A stretch of 64,000 nucleotides of DNA from Leptasterias polaris (lineage: Eukaryota; Echinodermata; Asteroidea; Forcipulatida; Asteriidae). Position 1 is the stretch's first letter. Each line of letters starts with the position of its first letter. The notes beneath the pieces are model-generated. The model searched no databases. It saw only the letters and a list, made by a program, of their open reading frames with translations, and was not told where the DNA came from. Shown in pieces: positions 56,557-64,000 of the stretch. The stretch is taken from contig JAZGTN010000025.1 in assembly GCA_037783415.1 (NCBI GenBank), forward strand, positions 2,356,001 through 2,420,000, given 5' to 3'. A program made the position numbers and the translations under genes.

Positions 56557-56838
56557 ACGTACCTGCACATGCAGAAGCCTGGTGAGGAGCCTCTTCTCAT
56601 ACAGACCAGCTCTGTGGATGTCATCGGCTCCCGGCAGACATCACTAGCCAACATTGACCTAACGGCTGGCCAGAATTCCTTCAAGCTACCGACGGGTATA
56701 GAGCAGGAGCTGTTCCAGCTGAACGGAGTGGATAAGATTGGGGGTTACATGTGCCATGACATGGTTATTACTTGCTGGGATGTGGATATGATTACATACC
56801 AGGTCAACCCCTTCACTTGGGGAGACGGTGCGGAGAAG
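56557..56838 (+). CDS. PKD1: Exon 27: GAIN subdomain B
   Basis: 94 codons, phase 0 at both ends, between 'acctaccag' and 'gtaatt'. It encodes TYLHMQKPGEEPLLIQTSSV, then SFKLPTGIEQELFQLNGVDK and YMCHDMVITCWDVDMITYQV with NPFTWGDGAEK. The 'F-x-L-P' and 'NPF-x-W' motifs recur in polycystin GAIN domains. Confidence 0.95.
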
Positions 56839-57024
56839 GTAATTTCTTTTTCTGATCTTTCAATCTAATCAGAAACTTCTGTGGAAGGGAAGAGACGCGC
56901 TACGTTTTGGTCGTAGTCCACTCGCGCTTTTGTGATAACTTATAATATATTTTAAGTAGAAGTGCTGTTTGAACATGATATGTTTTTTTTTATTGATGAC
57001 TTATATTTATTTGACACTTTACAG

Positions 57025-57147
57025 GTGACGACTGGTGTTTCATCACTGAATCTACACTCCTGTACCGGCCATGATCTGGTAGTGGAGAACTTACCCGATG
57101 GCAAAGAAGTCACGTTTGAAGTAGAACACACCTCTGAATCACAAGGG
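57025..57147 (+). CDS. PKD1: Exon 28: GAIN subdomain B
   Basis: 41 codons, phase 0 at both ends, between 'ctttacag' and 'gtaaaa'. It encodes VTTGVSSLNLHSCTGHDLVV and then ENLPDGKEVTFEVEH. The 'V-x-S-L-x-L...G-x-x-L-x-V-x-x-L' strand pair is typical. Confidence 0.93.
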
Positions 57148-57907
57148 GTAAAAACGCCGCCTCTTTTTCATTATCATCCAGCAAGAAATTTGTTTCAGGC
57201 TTGTGATTTCTCTGCACTTAAGATTTTCTTAAATGAGGCAAATTTGGACTTGGCTCTTGTGATGATCAGATCTCATCTGTAGATTTCTATAAGAATGTTG
57301 ATGTAAAGAGTCCATAAACCTCTGAAATATAGCATCCTATTTAATCATTGGGCTTCATCTCCAGACCAGATACTATTATCAGATTTCGATATCAGTCACA
57401 TTGTTTGCGATATATGATGGGTTTTATGTCAAAAATGAGTCCCATAGATCAAGCTGTGTTTGGCAGACTGGTTTATCAAACAAACAGTTTACATCTTGTT
57501 CATTGAAAAGCCACATGGATTTTTGATTTTTGTATTCTATAAAAGCAAACAACAAATTCCTACAGCAATAGAAAATTTGAGACTTCAGACTTTTTTTAAA
57601 ATGTCTGCATTGTGGAAAATTATCTGTTATTTTCTTCAGATATCAAGAAATCTTGCTCCTTTACCTACATCTCTAGCACTGAGGATACTGTTCCCAAAAG
57701 CTTCTTGAAATATGTAACTGCAAGGGTTACCAAAATCTGAAAATACCTAAAAATCCTAAGATGTTGATCCTAGTTTCAAACCTTATTGTTAGCTAGGACT
57801 CTCACCCCTGTTAGTATGAGTTGACAAATTATTGAAAAATCATAGAGGTGAGTGTGTGCTCCATTCAATATTAAGGTTTTTCTGTTTTCTTTTTTTTCTT
57901 GATACAG
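57148..57907. other. Intron 28, nothing recognised
   Basis: 760 bp. 57195-57345 has faint family-J resemblance; otherwise plain. Confidence 0.55.
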
Positions 57908-58059
57908 GATGTTATGACCTTTGACTTGACCTTTGATAGATCCGACATGAATATTCACGAGTTCAATGTGTCTGAGGAGAACATGGGACAGACGTTCCAG
58001 ATCATGGTGCAGATGAGACGGGAGGCGAAGCGAGTGTTCCCAGTCAAACTCATATTGAG
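57908..58059 (+). CDS. PKD1: Exon 29: GAIN subdomain B
   Basis: 152 nt, phase 0 in, phase 2 out, between 'ttgatacag' and 'gtttgt'. It encodes DVMTFDLTFDRSDMNIHEFN and then QTFQIMVQMRREAKRVFPVK. The donor 'gtttgt' is weaker than average, but the frame with exon 30 supports it. Confidence 0.9.
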
Positions 58060-58362
58060 GTTTGTTTAGATTTTACCCATTGTACCTCTACCCTAGAATC
58101 CGCCAAAACACATCCACTGGTTTTGATCGACCATATCCATCTGTTGGTTTTGATTGGTCGAAACCCAGCACTTGGCAACCCCAAACAAAGATATTTACAA
58201 AATAGGGAGACCCCCAATAAGTGCTGGATAGCTCAGTTGGTAGAACACCGTCACCTTAATCTGGACGTCGCAGGTTCAAATTCCCCTTTAGTCAATTTGT
58301 CTTTGTTCAACCCAAAATCAAAATAAATATATAAATACTCCTACACCTGTCTTTACTTACAG
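58060..58362. other. Intron 29 with a type-S SINE fragment
   Basis: 58195-58330 carries 'gatagctcagttggtagaac' and 'gcaggttcaaattcc' followed by 'tagtcaatttgtctttgttc', on the + strand. Confidence 0.7.
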
Positions 58363-58463
58363 ATTTGGTACAAGACCGACGCCCACCCTCTATGACACAT
58401 CCTGGTCGTATAAAGAAATGACAGAAGATCTGATCATATTCCTGCCTCCATATACATTCAATG
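58363..58463 (+). CDS. PKD1: Exon 30: GAIN subdomain B
   Basis: 101 nt, phase 2 in, phase 1 out, between 'tttacttacag' and 'gtaagt'. It encodes FGTRPTPTLYDTSWSYKEMT and then EDLIIFLPPYTFNG. Exon 31 continues with ESGIYYLALID. The 'FLPP...G-x-Y-Y-x-A/G' step is the usual run-up to the GPS. Confidence 0.93.
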
Positions 58464-58969
58464 GTAAGTCATCTCTTGCACATCATGATAACGAGAACTG
58501 TTTTTCCTAGGGCTGCATTGACCCAGAATTCCTTAGATTATAGCTTAAAAGGAGGGTATGCCTTTGGTAATTACTCTAAAAATTAATTAATAAAATAAAG
58601 AAAAGGAACTTCTCATTAATTATAAATGTCACATCCCCATCGGAATGGCAGGAGATTTTTCCCGTATGGTAGCGCCCTCTGTTGAACAAACTCCCTTTAG
58701 CCCTGTGGTAGCGCCCTCTGTTGGTCACCTGTAAACTCCCTTCAACCCCTTGTGACACACGGGAGAAAGAATCTCCTGAAAACGCCGCTGAACGGTAGGT
58801 TGGTTTCAGTTTAAAATGAACTTTTCTACATGTCTCTACATGTTTCAAGCACATGTGATTTCTATTTATTCACATATTGATTAGCGTGGTACTTTTAGGG
58901 TAACAAAATGACCCCTTTTTGGCGATGTACCGATACGGTCTGCTGTTTGCAGTCAAAGGTGCATGTAAG

Positions 58970-59092
58970 ATCATGCGCCTTGTGCGGCGGTGCGGCGGTG
59001 CGCCTTGTCTGTTGACGCTTGAATTTTTGGGGGTAATTTCACGGCCCTGCGCCTTGTACGCCCCGCGTCTTATCAGCAAGAAATTACGGTAC
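58970..59092. mobile_element. Family-E transposon fragment (right end)
   Basis: Ends 'cgcgtcttatcagcaagaaa' then 'ttacggtacc', like the right ends of 11664-13162 and 15617-16514. The left end is not recognisable. Confidence 0.6.
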
Positions 59093-59580
59093 CCAAAAAA
59101 CTTACTCGGTACGAAGCACTGCAGCTGTTGATAATGTTTTGAGGAACAATGTGGTTTTAGAGAGAGGGATTCAAAAACATTTTAATCGGTGAAAAGTTTC
59201 TCCATAAGTGTTTCTGAGATAATGTATTCCAATTGCGGATTATTCTTCCTGCGTGGACATAACCACTCCAGATTTTTGGTCCTATCTCATAAACACTACC
59301 ACATTTTGAAATTATATTTTCACATGTTAGTTTTAATGTATATATCTACATTTATATAGGATTAAAACAATTGAACGGTTCGAAAAAAACAAAGGTATAC
59401 TTTGCCTTGAAAAAGCTATTTAAGCAAGGAATAATAATAATAACAATAAGTGTGTTTATAAAGCGCTTCTAAATGAGCGATCAAAGCGCTGTGTATAAGA
59501 ATAGGAAAGTTACTTGGGTGTTAAGGAGAAGTGTCAATGGGTTTCTTGACTCTTGTGAGAGATGGGGGCATCCTTGATAA

Positions 59581-60946
59581 TGATTTATTTATTTATTTAT
59601 TACATTTCTTTACCCAGGGTATGCCCAAACAGTTAAAACTGGTTTCCATTGGGGCCCTGCATACATTACAACATACAGCATAATTACAAATACGGTAAAT
59701 TAAAAGCACATCGAAATATTACATTATAAAACTTGTACACGTATAACTATTACTCAGGTAAAATGAACTCAGAAAAAGTGTATAGGGTGAATATACAATT
59801 TTGAAATCTAAAATTCGCTGATTATGGGAGGGGCAAAAAACCCGCAAAAACTCTTTTAGAGAAACACGGGGAAATTCCCCTCCGGTTCCTAATATTTATG
59901 GCAACCAAGTTTGTCTACTCCGTAGATCAGCACAGATTAGATCTCATAAATGGAAATGCTGACATATTTGCAGGAATATTATTATTATTCTTATTATTTT
60001 CTGCTAATGAAACCAAGGATCCCTCACGGAATCAGGCAGGGACTGAATATTACGGACTAATGAACGTTTGACGAAGTTCAGATTTGAATGAGGTTAGAGA
60101 AGTCGTGGTTCTCAATTGAACATGCAAGTTATTCCATAAAATTGTACCAGTTACAGCAAAGCTTGTGGCAAAACATTCTTTTTTCGCAAAGGGAATCTTA
60201 AGCTTCATGTCAGCGGATTGTCTCGTTTCACGAATCTGCGTTTGTGGTGTGAATATATTTGTCATATACAAAGGAGTGGTTTTATTTATACATTTGTGAA
60301 CAAGAATAGCCTTTTTATACTCGACTCTCTCAATAAACGAAATCCAATTAAGTCTAGTAAACATATCGGCTGAGGGAGTTAAGAAGGCACACTTAAGGAT
60401 TATCCGCGCGGCTCTTTTAAGACATTTGTTGAGAATATTGTTGTGAGACATGTACCGTCCTCCCCATACAGTAATACAATAGTCTAACGAAGGCAAGACT
60501 AAGCTAACAAACAGAGAGTGCAAGCTGCTTTGTGGAACACAGTCGCGGATTCTATGTAGCATACTTAGTTTAGAGGAAACAGTTTTCTTTACGTATTCAA
60601 CGTGGGGTCCCCATCTTAAAGTGTCATCAATAATAACACCTAAACATTTACAAGAGTTCACCTTCAAGATCGGGTTACCAGCGATACTGACATCAAGGTC
60701 AGTACTGCAAACGTTTTGCTTAGTTCCAATAAGCATGGCTTTTGTTTTGTTGGCGTTTATTGTTAGTTTGTTTCTGGTACACCAGTCGTAAATTCGACCT
60801 AGGGCTATATTCAAGTTGTTTTCTATCTCATTAATATTGGTGGAACTACATGTTAATGTCGAGTCATCGGCATACATAAACAAATTACATGATGTAAAAG
60901 TGTTCAAAAGTTTTTGGCCAGCTATTGAACAAAATTCTATCAACTA
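59581..60946 (-). mobile_element. 5'-truncated non-LTR retrotransposon (reverse transcriptase C-terminal half)
   Basis: The minus-strand ORF (297 codons, 60943 to 60050) begins just before the catalytic motif FMYADDS. It continues with WCTRNKLTINANKTKAML and KCLGVIIDDTLRWGPHVEYV, then LVLPSLDYCITVWGG, and ends GTILWNNLHVQLRTTTSLTS with FKSELRQTF. This is a CR1/jockey-type RT thumb and C-terminus. The 3' side runs to a (TTTA)n tail at 59584-59600 (as read on +). A stop lies directly upstream of the ORF and no endonuclease is present, so it is a dead 5'-truncated copy. The intact ORF suggests fairly recent insertion. Confidence 0.9.
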
Positions 60947-60970
60947 AGATTTACCATGAGGTGAATACAC

Positions 60971-61125
60971 CGATCCATTAAGCCACGCCCATTTCTCATT
61001 GACCAATCACACCCTCGAAATCTGATCACCATTTGAGCCGTTTGGTGATCTTTGCACTAATGGTGATCGGGTTTCGCGGCTGTGATTGGTCAACTCGTAA
61101 GGAGGCGGGGCTTAATGGATCGATC
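60971..61125. mobile_element. Palindromic MITE, family D (reverse copy)
   Basis: 'cgatccattaagccacgccc' at the left and 'aggcggggcttaatggatcg' at the right. The interior matches the reverse complement of 35878-36032 with few differences ('ggtgatctttgcactaatgg'). Confidence 0.9.
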
Positions 61126-61217
61126 TATTGGGTCACTGCTTTGCCTTAAACTTAATTCTAAATAATTGGTGCTGGTATGAACTTCATCAATCGGAAAGCT
61201 CTCAGATTGAAACTTAT

Positions 61218-61805
61218 TTTCTTGATGATTTCTCAATTCTTTGTTCTTAAACTTCCTTACTTTTCAGAGAGTGGCATTTACTACCTAGCACTCATAGATG
61301 CTTTCTTGATGATTTCTCAATTCTTTGTTCTTAAACTTCCTTACTTTTCAGAGAGTGGCATTTACTACCTAGCACTCATAGATGCTTTCTTGATGATTTC
61401 TCAATTCTTTGTTCTTAAACTTTCTTACTTTTCAGAGAGTGGCATTTACTACCTAGCACTCATAGATGCTTTCTTGATGATTTCTCAATTCTTTGTTCTT
61501 AAACTTCCTTACTTTTCAGAGAGTGGCATTTACTACCTAGCACTCATAGATGCTTTCTTGATGATTTCTCAATTCTTTGTTCTTAAACTTTCTTACTTTT
61601 CAGAGAGTGGCATTTACTACCTAGCACTCATAGATGCTTTCTTGATGATTTCTCAATTCTTTGTTCTTAAACTTCCTTACTTTTCAGAGAGTGGCATTTA
61701 CTACCTAGCACTCATAGATGCTTTCTTGATGATTTCTCAATTCTTTGTTCTTAAACTTCCTTACTTTTCAGAGAGTGGCATTTACTACCTAGCACTCATA
61801 GATGC
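61218..61805 (+). repeat. PKD1: Seven tandem copies of the exon 31 acceptor (84 bp each)
   Basis: Each unit is 50 nt of intron end ('tttcttgatgatttctcaat'...'cttacttttcag') plus 34 nt of exon start ('agagtggcatttactaccta'...'gatgc'). Length 588 is exactly 7 x 84. The only variation I see is CCT or TCT just before the tract (P-P-S-P-S-P-P in translation). Acceptor AGs end at 61267, 61351, 61435, 61519, 61603, 61687 and 61771. The array is open in the frame of exon 31. The long ORF 61177-61914 arises from this and is not a separate gene. Confidence 0.97.
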
Positions 61806-61906
61806 AGACTATGGTGACAGTACCTACAGGCTGGATGAGGTCAATCAGAGGAACTACTTGATCAGATTGTGGTGGGGGGAATGTCTTTACTGGGATACTG
61901 AAACAG
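61772..61906 (+). CDS. PKD1: Exon 31: GAIN domain, last strands (minimal form)
   Basis: Using the last of seven identical acceptors: 135 nt, phase 1 at both ends, donor 'gtcagt'. It encodes ESGIYYLALIDADYGDSTYR, then YLIRLWWGECLYWDTETG. The six upstream acceptors (exon starts 61268, 61352, 61436, 61520, 61604, 61688) give in-frame longer versions of 219 to 639 nt. I take the shortest as the ancestral exon because it joins exon 30 with no hydrophobic insert; which acceptor is really used cannot be read from DNA. Confidence 0.88.
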
Positions 61907-62228
61907 GTCAGTAAACCCTAGATCCTTATAACGGTAGCCACTGCTCGACCTGGGCCCAATGTCATAGAGCTGCTTAACGGCCGTTTATGTGCTTGCTGTC
62001 GAGTTTCTATTTCATAGCGCTGCTAACCTTAAGCACAGGAAAAGGCATGCTAAACTTTCCGGTGCTTACTGTATGAAAAAGAATGATATTGTGAGCGTGC
62101 AAGCTGGCCACCTAATGTAACTGGTATTCTGCTCATTTTTGCTTTTAATAGCCAAAAATTGTTAAACAATAAGCTTTAAATGCAGCTTTATGAACTTGAG
62201 GCCTGGGCCCAATTTTATGGAGCTGCTT

Positions 62229-62569
62229 AAAGGCACTGTACACGTTTGGTAATTACACAAAATATATACTAGCATAAAAACTTACTTGGTAACAAGCAAT
62301 GAAGAGCTGTTGATAGTATAAAACATTGTGAGAAACGACTCCCTCTGAAGTAACGTAGTTTTTGAGAAAGAGGTAATTTCTCAATAAAATATTAAAAGAC
62401 TTCAGGCCTGAAGCCTTTTATTGGCATCTGAAAGCACACAAATTTGTGCAACAAGGGTGTTTTTTCTTTCATTATTTTCTTGCAACTTCGATGACCAATT
62501 CAGCCCAAATTTTCACAGGTTTGTTATTTTATGCATATGTTGGGATACACCAAGTGACAATAGCAGAAG
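62229..62569 (-). mobile_element. Family-A MITE, inverted copy
   Basis: Begins 'aaaggcactgtacacgtttg' and reads 'acttacttggtaacaagcaa', the reverse complement of family A. It stops at 'ggatacaccaagtgaca' without the second terminus, so it is truncated. Confidence 0.85.
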
Positions 62570-62604
62570 TTTAAGCAGAAAATATTGCTTAAAAACTTTC
62601 TGTT

Positions 62605-62978
62605 AAAGGCACTGAACACGTTTGGTAATTGTCAAAGACCAGTATTCTTACTTGGTGTATCCCAACATATGCATAAAATAACAAGCCTGTGAAAATTTGG
62701 ACTCAATTGGTCATTGAAGTTGCAAGAAAATGATGAAAGAAAAAACACCCTTGTTGTACAAATTAGTGTGCTTTCAGATAGGAATAAAAGGCTTCTGGCC
62801 AGAAGTCTTTTATTATTTTAGTGAGAAATTACCTATTTCTCAAAAACTACGTTACTTCAGAGGGAGTCGTTTCTCACAATGTTTTATACTATCAACAGCT
62901 CTCCGTTGCTCGTTACCAAGTAAGTTTTTATGCTAATATATATTTTGAGTAATTACCAAACGTGTACAGTGCCTTTAA
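62605..62978 (+). mobile_element. Family-A MITE, complete copy with TTAA ends
   Basis: Preceded by 'ctgtt' so that the left junction is TTAAAGGCACTG, and ending CAGTGCCTTTAA. This is the clearest case of matching TTAA at both ends. Confidence 0.88.
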
Positions 62979-63176
62979 GCAACAATTTGCAGGATACTGT
63001 GCGCAAATGGCACACGTGACATGGTCTTTTGGCTTGTAACCTCATTCTGGTAAGCATAGTTTTCTTGTGCTTAGCTAATTTGTGTGCTTAAGTAGCTCTA
63101 TGGGCCAAGGTATATATCTCACAAGCCTCAAAGTGTAATGTCAGAAGTTCAGGCTAACCTTTTTCTCTTCTTGTAG

Positions 63177-63324
63177 ATTCTTGGGTGAACAACGGCTGTG
63201 AGGTGATGGAGTCCTCTACCTATCAGCAAACTCGGTGTAGATGTAACCATCTGACGTCCTTTGGAGTGAGCTTTCTGCCCGTCTCCATTCTCTTAGATAT
63301 CGTTAGCTTAAAGGTTTTTGAAAT
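63177..63324 (+). CDS. PKD1: Exon 32: GPS motif
   Basis: 148 nt, phase 1 in, phase 2 out, between 'ttcttgtag' and 'gtaagt'. It encodes DSWVNNGCEVMESSTYQQTR and then CRCNHLTSFGVSFLPVSILL. The W, four-Cys pattern and HLT define the GPS. Family knowledge places cleavage between L and T, leaving TSFGVSFL as the new N-terminus of the membrane fragment. The first membrane helix should begin in the next exons, beyond the window. Confidence 0.97.
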
Positions 63325-64000
63325 GTAAGTGTTGTTTCAGCATTGATTTTCCATCAAATAAAGAATAGTAAACAGTATGGGAAACTACAAGTAAATATAA
63401 ACAAACAATAAAACATACAAGGGTTTGGGGTATAATATTGAGAGCAGGTTTGCTGGAATTATGTCAGACTTATTTGCTAGGTATTAAGTTAACCTTATTG
63501 ATACTGGTGTACTCTCCTGCTCAACTGGCTCTTTCCACAAAATACCATAGGAGATTGTGGAGACCAAGTCCACAGTACACAAACCATGGGGTTTCAACAT
63601 GATACCAGCTGTACAAACAGAAGAAACCCATGCACTTAATGCTAGCCTTTAAGGAATGGTACTTTGTGGCAGTCTGTGGTACCAGTGCTAGCTGTACAAA
63701 CAGAAGAAACCCATGCACCCAATGCTAGCCTGGAAGGTATGTTACACTGAAGCAGTCTGTGGTACGAGTGCTAGCTGTACAAACAGAAGAAACCCATGCA
63801 CCCAATGCTAGCCTGGAAGGTCTGGTACTTTGTGGCAGTCTGTGGTGCCAGTGCTAGCTGTGCAAACAGAAGAAACCCATGCACCCAATGCTAGCCTGGA
63901 AGGTGTGGTACTTTGTGGCAGTCTGTGGTACCAGTGCTAGCTGTACAAACAGAAGAAAACATGCACCAAGGCTAGCCTGGAAGATATGTTACACTGAAGC
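63325..64000. other. Intron 32 (start), minisatellite-filled
   Basis: 63325-63575 is plain AT-rich intron. The rest is the 83-bp minisatellite, which continues past the window edge. Confidence 0.75.
63576..64000. repeat. 83-bp minisatellite running off the window
   Basis: Unit starts 'cagtctgtggtaccagtgct' at 63670, 63753, 63836 and 63919, exactly 83 bp apart, with an earlier degenerate copy before 63670. Landmarks: 'agctgtacaaacagaagaaa' and 'cccatgcacccaatgctagc'. Two variants alternate ('ggtactttgtgg' and 'gttacactgaag'). Confidence 0.93.

Larger units (their letters stand above)
58464..61771. other. Intron 30: LINE, MITEs and the tandem acceptor array
   Basis: Contains a family-E fragment (about 58970-59092), a SINE tail fragment (59435-59500), a truncated LINE (59581-60946, -), the family-D palindromic MITE (60971-61125) and the 84-bp array (61218-61805) that ends in exon 31. 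59100-59430 holds nothing recognised. Confidence 0.7.
61907..63176. other. Intron 31: family-C elements with two nested family-A MITEs
   Basis: Family C at 61952-62201 and 62204-63106. The second is broken by family-A copies at 62229-62569 (inverted) and 62605-62978 (direct). Confidence 0.8.

Noticed and set aside
61218..61805. CRISPR-like array
   Set aside because: Repeats are directly adjacent with no unique spacers, in a eukaryotic intron.
61177..61914. A 245-residue repetitive ORF as an independent gene
   Set aside because: It is the open frame through seven copies of an intron-exon border that leads into exon 31. It has no start context of its own and its end is the exon 31 donor.

Overview
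This is a eukaryotic window, and essentially all of it is the inside of one large gene on the + strand. I assembled 32 exons between 5668 and 63324. All 31 joins keep the reading frame and use GT-AG sites, giving about 2,712 codons with no stop. The product is a polycystin-1 (PKD1) type receptor: about 14 PKD (Ig-like) modules, then a REJ module, then a GAIN domain ending in a GPS autoproteolysis motif (CRCNHLTSFG). The start codon and N-terminal domains lie upstream of the window; the membrane helices and PLAT domain lie downstream. A REJ module plus long introns full of short inverted-repeat transposons and tRNA-derived SINEs suggests a marine deuterostome, most likely an echinoderm. That placement is inference; I cannot name the species.

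Layout: 1-5667 is upstream intron or flank with repeats. 5668-10299 carries exons 1-4 (PKD modules; exon 2 alone encodes four). 10300-23130 is a 12.8-kb repeat-filled intron. 23131-31502 carries exons 5-12 (remaining PKD modules). About 31,440-44,195 carries the REJ module (end of exon 12 to exon 23), interrupted by a Ser/Thr/Glu-rich insert of about 430 residues in exon 18. 44196-52322 is an 8.1-kb intron with nested transposons and one antisense exon-like ORF. 52323-63324 carries exons 24-32 (end of REJ, GAIN, GPS). 63325-64000 is an intron with an 83-bp minisatellite that runs off the window.

The most unusual structure is at exon 31. Here 84 bp, made of 50 nt of 3' intron (polypyrimidine tract and AG) plus the first 34 nt of the exon, is repeated seven times head to tail (61218-61805). 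Since 84 is a multiple of three and the array has no stop, any of the seven acceptors could be used in frame, adding 0-6 hydrophobic 28-residue repeats just before the GPS. The same gene shows two other rearrangements at acceptors: a 180-bp duplication that makes a dead decoy of exon 10's start, and a 48-bp minisatellite running up to exon 13's acceptor. A 35-nt inverted copy of exon 7 coding sequence sits in intron 6. Exons 17-19, which carry the acidic insert, are all phase 1-1 and so could be skipped without a frameshift.

Other genes: a 5'-truncated non-LTR retrotransposon on the - strand (59581-60946), older LINE scraps, and a weak antisense exon-like ORF with an RHGTKYP motif (51375-51563). 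I found no intact tRNA, rRNA or CRISPR array.
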